From NCBI GenBank assembly GCA_963826975.1, contig CAWGZJ010000033.1:124001-188000 (forward strand): a DNA stretch of 64,000 bases, read 5' to 3'. This DNA comes from Palsa-883 sp963826975 (GTDB taxonomy: Bacteria > Pseudomonadota > Alphaproteobacteria > Acetobacterales > Acetobacteraceae). Positions 36,216-44,448 of this stretch are shown here, one piece after another (the first letter of the stretch is position 1; each line of letters begins with the position of its first letter). The position numbers were made by a program, and so were the translations under genes. The notes under the pieces are model-generated. The model was not told the origin of the DNA. It ran no database searches and saw only the letters and a program-made list of their open reading frames with translations.

Positions 36216-36872
36216 AGAATTCGTTTCGACATTGCCAACCCGCACCTCAAACCGACGTTCTCCGTCCTCGCGGCTCCTTATGAAGGTGGAATCCACGGTG
36301 ACCGTGATCGCCGGCGCCGCTGCCGGAGGCCTGATCGCGGCACGGTCAGCAAGCGCCGCGCCAGCCTTCAGGGTATGGCGGCGCAAGGTCCTGGGGTCGA
36401 TGCCGGCGTCGACCGGAAACATGTGCTCCAGCAGATCAGCGCTCACCCGGTACGTCATCAGAGCGGACAGGTGTGCCCGGAGCCGGTCCAGTTCCGGTGT
36501 CGAGCGGCAATGCGACGGCCAATTGATGCCTGTCTCGATGCGGCCGCACGCGGCACAGCGAAACCGAGGCAGCCTCAATGTCACCTGTCCGAACAGCGTC
36601 GCGACCGCGTGGTCACGATAATCTTTCACCCGGCAAATCCCATCGCGGCAGGGGCAAACCGGCCGCCGGACCGCGTGCTCCCTCGCCTGCGCGGTGGAGA
36701 TCTCGCGCTGAACCCGCGCGAGCAGCTGTTTCGCTTCCGTGAGGGTCAATCCCAGATTGGCGATATCGCCGAGGTCATCAGGCTTGCTGATCTCCATGAT
36801 GTCCACGCAGGGACCCTCGTCCCCGGCTGCCGCCAACTTCAAAATCCACTCCACGCCCCACCCCCGGTCCAA
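36216..36872 (-). mobile_element. N-terminal fragment of an ISKra4-family transposase
   Basis: About 220 codons encode a typical ISKra4-type start (WGVEWILKLAAAGDEG, LGLTLTEAKQLLARVQREI). A cysteine-rich zinc-binding segment (CPCRDGICRVKDY ... RFRCAACG) and the beginning of the catalytic domain (VTVDSTFIRSREDGERRFEV) follow. The frame ends where the aarF fragment begins, so the catalytic domain is cut off. No terminal inverted repeats are evident. The element, or a deletion at its edge, probably destroyed the aarF copy. Confidence 0.8.
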
Positions 36873-37205
36873 GAACAGGAGCGAAAATATCCGGCACGCA
36901 TTGGCACCCCCAGTTTTGCACCAGTCCTTTGACCGACCTCAGCATTCGCCAGATCCAGGCCAGGATCGCAGGCCAGGTAAGCCGCGGGATCGTCGGTGAG
37001 ATCACCAAACGCGCCCGCTCCGCACCTCATCCGGCTTGTGAGTGATTTTCGGGCGTATCCTCAACCAACCTCATCAGGTCCGCCTGGCCCGTCAGTGGGC
37101 GCCCGACGCCACCGCCTGAATTGACCAGCGCCGGCGGGGGCCATCCCGGCGGAGCTGGTTTTGTCCAGGGTCAGCGAGCGTCCAGGTGCCCGCGACGGGT
37201 AGGTT
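36873..37205. other. Intergenic stretch with possible IS debris
   Basis: Short minus-strand frames here (for example LTDDPAAYLACDPGLDLANA) resemble transposase fragments, but I cannot assign a family. No intact gene, promoter or terminator is visible. Confidence 0.35.
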
Positions 37206-39245
37206 TCAGGCTGTGCGGCGACGATACAACAGTGCGAGTCCCAGGAGGCCGATGCCTAAGAGGGCAATCGTCGACGGTTCCGGAACAGACTGGCCCAGGA
37301 TAGTGGCAGCACCAATGATATTAATTTGGCCGCCGTTGGGGTCGGTGTAAAGCCCGTCGACCAGGGGACCATAACCCAACAGGAAAGCCGCGATACCTTC
37401 CAGGTTCAAAGTCCCAACGGTCTTATTGCCCGGCGCGTCGAAGAGGGAGTCGAGGTAGAGGGCTTCACTGCCGCTCGTCCAGCCTGATGGCGTCGCGTTG
37501 GAGTACCTGATCCACCAACTCCACGTAGCCGGCACCTATGCTCAGACTGTCCAAGGCAAAGTTGTCGGTATAGCCGGCAAGGATATTCCCTTCATTAACA
37601 CCGCCGACCTCCAACGTCGTCGGAGCCGCGAGTGTCCCATTGGTTATGGCCAGGGTCGGCCCCATGATAAGGTTCGGACCAAGGCCAGCGACGCCGCCAG
37701 TGTTCCACGCATTGACATTGTCGGTTTGCTGGAACGAAAAATTACCCAGCAGCGCCAGCGCATTGTGGACTGCCCCAGTAGTCAGCACGGACCCTTGGTG
37801 CATGGTGAAGTTATTGGCCGCGATAGCCGGCGTGATACTGTTGGTGTTTTGCACATTCAGAGTTGCTCCGCTCTGGATCGTATAATCGGCTACCTTGCCA
37901 TTTGAGCCATTGGCGACCAAGCTGCCGTTCAAGGTGTTGGTGCCGGACGCCACGTTAAACGTGCCGGTACCGGTTTGTATCTGAGCGCCGCCGCCGGTCG
38001 TGTTGATGGTGGCGCCATCAAGCTGGACCACCGCGCCGCCGGGATTAAGGACACTGCGGCTGGGAAGCTCCCGGACGGACTGAAATTGATCTTGCCCTTC
38101 AGGTCCAGAACATCGCTGACCCCGCCTGCGGTACCCAAGCCGGCGCTTGCGACGGTAATACCCCCGCCCTGCGTGCCGTCGACAGTCAACTTCCCGCCGT
38201 TCGCGACAACGCCGCCAGTGACAATCGCGGGTCCGGAAAGTGTGCCAAAGCCGTTGACTTGGCCAGCGATGGAAAAGTTGGGATCGTTGGCGGTGTTCGT
38301 GATCGAGCCGCCGGCCAGGATATTTTGCATAAAGCCATTCAGCTTGCTGCCGCCGATGTCGTTCACCGTGCCACCAGCGCCGATGTTGAAGAACGCCGGC
38401 ACATTGGTCGCCCAGGAATTAACCAACGAGAAATTGGACAAGTTGACGGTGGTGCCGGTCACCTTGAACTGCTGGTAGTTCGTGTTGTTGACAGCCCCCA
38501 CGACAGTGCTCGCCGCACCCGTAAAGCTGAGCTGGCCATAGTAGTTATTGCCGCCTGCGGAACCAGCGTTGAGGTTGGTCGAAACACCGCTCAGGGTGGG
38601 CGTGGTCAGGGTGACGCCTTGAAAGTTGAAGTCACCATGATTTGAGATCGCAAACGAATTGCTTGTCAGGTTGTTCTGGCCGATGAGAGTGATCGCCGTG
38701 CCGGGCGTGCCATTGACGAACGGAGAGAAGCCGCCGAAGGCATTCCCATTAGTGGCGGTGGCGGAGAAACTGGTCCCGCTGACCTGCGATGAGATGGTGC
38801 CGTAGCCACTGATGGTGCCGGTGGCGCTCAAGGTGCCAGAGCCGGTGATGGAACCGCCGTCCAGGGTGACCGCGTGGGTACCCATGGTCAGCGTATCGCC
38901 AAGGTTGATGTTCAACACATTAGCGGTGCCGGGCGCAACGCCCGTGCCAACGGTCAGACTGCCGATGTTGGTCCCGCTCGTCGCGTTCAAGCTGACGTTA
39001 CTGTTCAGCTGAACCGGATTGTTGGCAAGATTGCTGATCGTAACGGCGGAAGTGGTAGTCGGCGCCCCGGCGGACCAGTTACCAGGGGTCTCCCAAGCGT
39101 TTGACGTGGCGCCTGACCAAGCGTCGGGATTAGCCGCCTGAGCCGAGAACGGCAGCAATGCCCCGATGGCCGTCACGATCGCAAGTTGTTGGCGAAAGGT
39201 CATGATACCGCGCCCGAACCGTGCCGACCTGTTATTACTCATCAC
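37206..39245 (-). pseudogene. Long PEP-CTERM protein gene with two apparent frameshifts
   Basis: From ATG 39245, preceded by GGGGGG, the gene encodes a signal peptide (LAIVTAIGALLPFSAQA), the autotransporter-like start WSGATSNAWETPGNWSAGAP, and a long Asn/Gly/Thr-rich repetitive beta-helix-like body. It ends in VPEPSTIALLGIGLLGLALL and YRRRTA, a PEP-CTERM signal. The frame breaks at about 38047, where one A appears to be missing, and at about 37502, where one base appears extra. Joining the three segments gives a continuous protein of about 680 residues. Either sequence error or recent decay would explain this. A sigma-54 promoter lies upstream. Confidence 0.8.
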
Positions 39246-39315
39246 TTAAGCCCCCCTTGTAGTTCCGGTCGGGTAGTCGCAACACAGCCACCGTCCTCAC
39301 GGCGATGTGATTGTA

Positions 39316-39332
39316 TGCAGCATGCGTGCCAG
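39316..39332 (-). promoter_or_regulatory. Sigma-54 promoter of the second PEP-CTERM gene
   Basis: The minus strand reads CTGGCACGCATGCTGCA, matching the -24 element exactly and the -12 element with one change (CTGC for TTGC). It lies 71 bases before the ATG. The CAAATCAATGAGTT motif (39348-39361) is 16 bases upstream, as in the first promoter. Confidence 0.75.
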
Positions 39333-40362
39333 TCTCAAATCTGCATACAAATCAATGAGTTCAAAGAAACGCGATCTCTGCGTTAAATCTGCGTGTAACA
39401 TTCTCCGGCGCTGAATTTTGCACTAGGCACCCGTAAATCTTCCAGAAGGTCGGCTAGCCGGCTCAGATGGCCGGATTGTCGCCATCGCAGACCATGCGAT
39501 CTGCCAGCAACGCGCGGCAGGACACCAAAAAAGAGACATAGAAAAACAAAAGAACAAAAATCTGCGCGAATCCCAGCATTACGCCGGTTTCCGTCGAAAC
39601 AGCGGAGGCAACTTCCCTCACAACGCCAGCAAAATCGATGCGGCCGATGTTCCGACGCGCCCCGTGGCCGTACGGCGTAAGAATTGCGTAAGGTTTTCCG
39701 ACATTCGCCATGGATGTCGCCGCCGGTGGCGGTGGCGAAATTGGCTGCCGGAACTCGCCGCATGGCTCTTCGGGCAAGCCGTGGCCCCTTCCACAAGGTT
39801 TGGGATCGCCATCTCCGGGCGTCTCGCTAACGGCCAGACGGAGACATCGGTAATCTGGCGTGAACTTGAAATGGCGAGCGGCCGGCACTTCGACCGTGGG
39901 GACCAAGATCGTTTTCATCCGGTCCGGTGTTCCCCAAATTGCTCGTCGAACGACAGCCCACGCCAGGGATCCCGGTTTAAGGGTATGGATGCGAGTGTCA
40001 CTATAAATAACACCGGCGCCCCGGTGACGGCTAGGTCCCAATGCGTAAAACCGCTCCTCGTCGCTAAGCCGCCGGCGGCACCCGGGCCTCGGCCAGCGCC
40101 GCGGCTTGCCGTTCCGCCAGCGCCGCCGCATCGAAATCCGCGATCAGACCGTGGAACAGCCGGCTCCAGTTCAGCTCGGCCTTCAGCCGCAGGAACACCC
40201 CACCCAGCCCGATCGCCGAGCGGTCCATCAACACGAACTCGCGCGGCGGCTTGACCCCGCCGGTGCGCTTCAGCCCCGCATGCACCTGCTCGGCCACCGC
40301 GCGGCCAAACATCGGATCGTCGGTTTCCTGGATCCGCCGCACCCGATCCTCGCACAGCGGCT
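39316..40362. repeat. Diverged duplicate block, copy 2
   Basis: This is the partner of 35153-36215. It runs from the sigma-54 promoter through about 730 bases without an accepted gene into the 3' end of the intact aarF gene. The distance from promoter to the aarF stop is nearly the same in both copies (748 and 759 bases). Confidence 0.75.
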
Positions 40363-41410
40363 CGTAAAGAAACCGCGCCCACAGGTTCAGCGCCGCCATC
40401 TTCTCCTTCGACAGATCGGTGAAGCCCCAGGTCGTATAGGCGTGGTGCGCCTTGGCCTCGTCGTCGTCGCGCACGGCCTCGAACAGATCGATCACGCCCC
40501 GCACGAATTTTGCGCCGAACACGCGGATCGCGCCGAAATCCAGCAGGTTGACGCTGCCGTCCGGCCGCACCTGGTAGTTGCCCATGTGCGGATCGCCGTG
40601 GATCACGCCGTAACGATAGAACGGCACGTACCACGCATGGAACAATGCCTCGGCGATACGGTTGCGTTCCTCCTGCGGCGGGTCCTCGGCCAGCCGGTGC
40701 ATCAGCGGCCGCCCATCCAGCCAGGTCATCGTCAGCAGCCGCCGCGTGCACAGCCCTTCGACCGGGGTCGGCACATGCACGTCGGGCTGCTTGGCCAACA
40801 TCAACCGATACAGCCGCATCTGCGCGGCCTCGCGCTCGTAGTCCAGCTCCTCGCGCAGGCGCTCGGTCAGCTCCTTGTAGATTTCCTCGTGCTGGATGGC
40901 GTTGTCCATGCGGTGATAGATCGCCATCGCCAGGCGAAGCTGGCGCAGGTCGGCTTCCACCGTGCTGGGCATATCCGGATATTGCAGCTTGCAGGCGACC
41001 AGCGATCCATCGTGCAGTGTCGCGCGATGCACCTGCCCCAGGCTCGCCGCCGCCGCGGCCTCATGGCTGAAGCTGGCGAACCGGCTTTCCCACCCCGGCC
41101 CCAACTCGCTCGCCATGCGTCGGCGCACGAACGCCCAGCCCATCGCGGGCGCGTTAGCCTGCAACTGCGACAGTTCGTCGGCATACTCCGCCGGCAGCGC
41201 GTCCGGCACCGAGGACAGGAATTGTGCGACCTTCATCAGCGGACCCTTCAGCCCGCCGAGGATCGCCCGCAAATCTTCCGCGTGCGCCGCGCGGTCGGTC
41301 TTGATGCCGAACACCCGCGCCCCGGCAAAGCGTGCCGCGATGCCCCCCACGGCGCCGGAGGTCCGCGCCATCCGCCGCAGTTCGCCGAATAAAGTCGATT
41401 CATCAGACAT
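40064..41410 (-). CDS. AarF/ABC1 (UbiB-like) atypical kinase family protein
   Basis: The 448-residue protein belongs to the ABC1/ADCK/UbiB family of atypical kinases, which support ubiquinone synthesis or lipid metabolism. The N-terminal motif that replaces the normal P-loop reads LKGPLMKVAQFLSSVPD, so the usual KxGQ has Ala in place of Gly. The ATP-binding lysine region VACKLQYP, the catalytic HGDPHMGNY and the metal-binding LLDFGAIR are intact. There is no clear C-terminal membrane anchor. A second copy survives as a 3' fragment at 35912-36215. Confidence 0.9.
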   Translation of the reverse strand: MSDESTLFGELRRMARTSGAVGGIAARFAGARVFGIKTDRAAHAEDLRAILGGLKGPLMKVAQFLSSVPDALPAEYADELSQLQANAPAMGWAFVRRRMASELGPGWESRFASFSHEAAAAASLGQVHRATLHDGSLVACKLQYPDMPSTVEADLRQLRLAMAIYHRMDNAIQHEEIYKELTERLREELDYEREAAQMRLYRLMLAKQPDVHVPTPVEGLCTRRLLTMTWLDGRPLMHRLAEDPPQEERNRIAEALFHAWYVPFYRYGVIHGDPHMGNYQVRPDGSVNLLDFGAIRVFGAKFVRGVIDLFEAVRDDDEAKAHHAYTTWGFTDLSKEKMAALNLWARFLYEPLCEDRVRRIQETDDPMFGRAVAEQVHAGLKRTGGVKPPREFVLMDRSAIGLGGVFLRLKAELNWSRLFHGLIADFDAAALAERQAAALAEARVPPAA

Positions 41411-41425
41411 ACCGCACCACTACTA

Positions 41426-41520
41426 CTCCCCCTCCCCTTGAGGGAGGGGGTCGGGGGGAGGGGTTACGCACGCACATTGCCCGATTGCAACGAGCTCTTC
41501 CGGTCTGCGCATCGATTGAC
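41426..41520. repeat. Remnant of a DUF559-type inverted-repeat element
   Basis: The left arm (41426-41464) matches the arm at 44012. The next bases encode, on the minus strand, AIGQCACV followed by TPPPDPLPQGEGE, close to the end of the DUF559 protein (AIQQFARS then TPPPNPLPQGEGE). No right arm is found before the cytochrome gene. This looks like the 3' end of a decayed nuclease-bearing copy. Confidence 0.6.
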
Positions 41521-41592
41521 CCTGATCGAAGCCCGACGCCGCGCGGTCCGACCACCGCACCCACATCGCCGGCGGCAAGGATGCCGGATGCA

Positions 41593-41940
41593 TCACGGCG
41601 CCAGCAACCGAATATCCTTGAGCGGCGGAGGCTGCGGAATGCCGGCAAGATACGCTTGCATGTCCCGCACATCCTGGTCGCCGAGCACCTTCTCGACGTA
41701 GGGCGGCATAAGGTCGACCGGCTGGCGGATGTACTGCGCGATCGCCTCGGCGGGAAGCGGGTCGGGCCCGAGCTTGGGCCCGGCGCCGCCCTGCCCGACG
41801 GTGCCGTGGCATTCATAGCAGCCGTCCGCCATGAACAAATGCCGGCCGCGTACGGCATCGCCGGCGGCCTGTTGCGCCACGCCGGCGCTGGTCAATGCGG
41901 CCAGGCTGAAGGCAGTGAGACCGATTACAGATGCGCGCAT
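41593..41940 (-). CDS. Small periplasmic c-type cytochrome
   Basis: The 115-residue protein has a signal peptide ending near AGVAQQA and one haem-binding motif CYECH, with a distal Met probable in DLMPPYVEKVL. This is the class I cytochrome c layout of an electron carrier. The ATG at 41940 follows GGGGGA by 7 bases and lies 15 bases after the stop of the exported thiamine-diphosphate enzyme, so the two are very likely one operon. The cytochrome may accept electrons from that enzyme. Confidence 0.88.
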   Translation of the reverse strand: MRASVIGLTAFSLAALTSAGVAQQAAGDAVRGRHLFMADGCYECHGTVGQGGAGPKLGPDPLPAEAIAQYIRQPVDLMPPYVEKVLGDQDVRDMQAYLAGIPQPPPLKDIRLLAP

Positions 41941-41954
41941 GCAATCGTCCCCCT

Positions 41955-43901
41955 TCAGCGCGGCTGGCATACAAGATCGATCAGCGCGGGCTCGCCGCCT
42001 TTGACCACGTCGATGGCCCGCCGCAGGGTCGGCCCCAGGTCGTTCGGATCGGTCACCGGACCGGCAGCCCACATGCCCATGCTTTGCGCCAGCTTCGCAT
42101 AGTCGATCGCGGGGCCGTCGATGACGGTGCCGATGCTGGCTCGATCGATCCCGCGGGCGCGGCGATCGGCCATGCGTTGGACGTGCATCAACTCCTGATG
42201 GTAGGCGCGGTTGTTGTGCATCACGGTCAGCAGCGGGATCTTGTGATGCACCGCGGTCCATAGCGCACCGGGACAGCACATCAACTCGCCATCGCCTTGG
42301 ATGTTGACGACGAAGCGCCCATGCGCCCGATGCGCCAGAGCCGTGCCGACCGCGGCGGGCGCGCTGTAGCCGACGCCGTAACCGCCGGCGCCGCCGATGA
42401 ACTGATAGACCTTCTCCGTCTTCCAGAGTTTTTGCGGCCAGAAGCTTTGGAATAGCGACTCGCCGCCTGCCAGCGCCCAATCGAGGTCCTTGATCTGCTG
42501 CCATAGCTCGGCACACAGGCGGGCAACACTGACCGGACTGGCGTCCCAGCCATAGGTGGCGCTGGTCAAAATCACGTTCCGCGATTGCTTGAATGCGTCG
42601 CGCATCTTCTCGCCGCGGCCGCCAATGGCGGATTGGCGGTCAGCCGGCAACGCGCGCCGCACCGCCTCCAGCAGGGTGGGAAGGCTCGTCTCGCCGTCGC
42701 CGATGATGTCGATATCCACTGGCTGGTAGCGCTGGAAATCCTGGAAGTTGGCATGCAGCGGGACGGACGTCGTACCGATGCCGATGAGATTGGTGCCGGG
42801 TTTCGACAGATGAACCTCGTCGCGATGGATCAGGTCGCGCAGGTCGTTCACCGTGCCCCAGAAATCGACCACCTCGACGCCGAGGATCACGTCCGCCCGC
42901 CCGACCAGCGCGCGGGCGCGGGCAGTCTGATTGAGGTGATGCTGGTTCGGCATGTTCATGCGGCTGTACTTGTTCACCACCGGGGCCTGCAACGCCTCGG
43001 CCAGCGCAACCAGCGTGTCCACGCCCGCCTGGGTGCGGCTGTAGCGGTCCACGATGATCACCGGGTTTTCCGCACTCACCAGCAGCCGCGCCGCCTCAGT
43101 CAGCGCGGCGGGATCGCCCGCCGGGGCACGCGGGATCGAGAGACGCGGAACCCCCGTGGGGCCGCCCATCGGTTGTTCCGCAATCGGCAGTTCCTGCAAC
43201 TCGGAATCCGCCATGATCAGCACCGGCGCGGCGGGTGGCGTCACGGCAATTGCGTAGGCGCGGACCAGCGACTCGGAAAAATGCTCGAGCGAGGCGGGCT
43301 GGTCGTCGAACTTGACGAAATCCCGCACGATCGCCGCGTTGTCCTGCGCCGCGTGCGTCCACTCGACACCGGGGCGGCGCTTCGTCGCGTCCATGCCGTT
43401 GCCGGCAAGCATGACAACCGGCAACCGATCGCACCAGGCGTTGTAGATCGCCATCGAGGCGTGCTGAAGCCCGACCGGGCCGTGCAGCAACGTGGCGATT
43501 GGCTTGCCCTCGACCTTTGCGTAGCCGTGCGCCATGGCCACCGAAATCTCTTCATGCAGGCATGTCAGCAGCTCCGGCTTGCGGTTGCCGCCGTAGTTGA
43601 TGATCGACTCGTGCAGACCGCGGAACGTCGAGCCGGGCATCGCCGCGATGTAGTCGATGTCGAGGCTCTTGATGACGTCCACCATGAAGTCGGAGCCGGA
43701 ACGTCCTTCTGTCACTTGTGCTTCGCGTGGTGGTTGGGATTCGGCTGCGGCGACCGCGGCTGGGGGGATGCCGGCGCTGGGTTTTGGGGCTGCGGCCTGG
43801 GCGGCGGCCTTGCCCGGCAACGACGCCAGGGACGCCGCGCTTCCCACGGCGACGGTGGACAGGAATCCGCGCCGTCTCATGTCCGTCGTGTCGCGTGGCA
43901 T
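41955..43901 (-). CDS. Tat-exported thiamine-diphosphate-dependent enzyme
   Basis: The ATG at 43901 is preferred because GAGGGG lies 7 bases upstream. A twin-arginine signal (MRRRGFLSTVAVGSAASL) leads a 648-residue protein of the acetolactate synthase / benzoylformate decarboxylase superfamily. The cofactor-activating glutamate lies in CLHEEISVAMAHGYA (about residue 117). The diphosphate motif starts at GDGE (about residue 536) and ends in HNNRAYHQE. The middle FAD-fold domain is present, but FAD binding cannot be judged. Export of such an enzyme is unusual. With the adjoining cytochrome it suggests a periplasmic oxidation or decarboxylation of a 2-oxo acid. Confidence 0.85.
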   Translation of the reverse strand: MPRDTTDMRRRGFLSTVAVGSAASLASLPGKAAAQAAAPKPSAGIPPAAVAAAESQPPREAQVTEGRSGSDFMVDVIKSLDIDYIAAMPGSTFRGLHESIINYGGNRKPELLTCLHEEISVAMAHGYAKVEGKPIATLLHGPVGLQHASMAIYNAWCDRLPVVMLAGNGMDATKRRPGVEWTHAAQDNAAIVRDFVKFDDQPASLEHFSESLVRAYAIAVTPPAAPVLIMADSELQELPIAEQPMGGPTGVPRLSIPRAPAGDPAALTEAARLLVSAENPVIIVDRYSRTQAGVDTLVALAEALQAPVVNKYSRMNMPNQHHLNQTARARALVGRADVILGVEVVDFWGTVNDLRDLIHRDEVHLSKPGTNLIGIGTTSVPLHANFQDFQRYQPVDIDIIGDGETSLPTLLEAVRRALPADRQSAIGGRGEKMRDAFKQSRNVILTSATYGWDASPVSVARLCAELWQQIKDLDWALAGGESLFQSFWPQKLWKTEKVYQFIGGAGGYGVGYSAPAAVGTALAHRAHGRFVVNIQGDGELMCCPGALWTAVHHKIPLLTVMHNNRAYHQELMHVQRMADRRARGIDRASIGTVIDGPAIDYAKLAQSMGMWAAGPVTDPNDLGPTLRRAIDVVKGGEPALIDLVCQPR

Positions 43902-44008
43902 TGTTTGTCCCCTCGGCGGTCGGTGCTGGGTCACGTTGCGTGCCCGGAGCTGTCATGTGCGCTGAGGCTGGCTGTCATTTGTCGCGGCGGCAAGGAGTGC
44001 TCGGAGCA

Positions 44009-44350
44009 CTACTCCCCCTCCCCTTGAGGGAGGGGGTTGGGGGGAGGGGTCGAGCGCGCAAATTGCTGGATTGCTGTAAGAACGCCCTCGATGTTGCTCA
44101 GGACCTCGCGGTTCGAGAAGTGCAACAGTCGGATTCCTCGGCGAGTCATCCATGCATCGCGTCGTTCATCGGTCTGCGAATCAATGTGCGATACGCCGTC
44201 CACTTCGACGACCAGTCTCGCGGACGAGCAGTAGAAATCCGCAATGAACGGACCCAGCGGCATCTGTCGCCGAAACTTTAGGCCGCGAAGCTGGTGATTG
44301 CGAAGACCCGTCCAGAGCTTTCGTTCCGCTGGCGTTGCATCGCGACGCAT
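44009..44350 (-). CDS. DUF559 family nuclease-like protein
   Basis: From the ATG at 44350 the protein has 113 residues and matches DUF559, a Vsr-like PD-(D/E)xK endonuclease fold: ATPAERKLWTGLRNHQLRG, FRRQMPLGPFIADF (Asp38), VVEVDG (Glu49, Asp51). An ATG at 44452 would add about 34 residues encoded by the flanking repeat. The last 14 residues (STPPPNPLPQGEGE) are the translated left arm of the surrounding inverted repeat, with the TAG one base outside it. A role in repair or in mobilising the element is possible but unproven. Confidence 0.85.
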   Translation of the reverse strand: MRRDATPAERKLWTGLRNHQLRGLKFRRQMPLGPFIADFYCSSARLVVEVDGVSHIDSQTDERRDAWMTRRGIRLLHFSNREVLSNIEGVLTAIQQFARSTPPPNPLPQGEGE

Positions 44351-44430
44351 CCCGCGGGCACGGTCGAGGGGCAAGGACGGAGTTTGTGCCGACCCCTCCC
44401 CCCAACCCCCTCCCTCAAGGGGAGGGGGAG
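44012..44430. mobile_element. Inverted-repeat element carrying the DUF559 gene (419 bp)
   Basis: Arms of about 39 bp at 44012-44050 and 44392-44430 are reverse complements and match those of the short elements at 15268, 49884, 54716 and 60949. The inner ends also agree with the short forms on the right side (GTGCCGACCCC against GCACCGACCCC). The element sits 18 bases after the pepF stop codon. The layout resembles an autonomous element with shorter non-autonomous relatives. Confidence 0.7.
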
Positions 44431-44448
44431 TAGTAGCAGCGTCTTCGC

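Noticed and set aside
44010..44430. CRISPR-like or integron attC-like array formed by the recurring repeat arms
   Set aside because: The arms occur as dispersed inverted pairs with variable interiors, not as regularly spaced direct repeats, and no cas or integrase gene is present.
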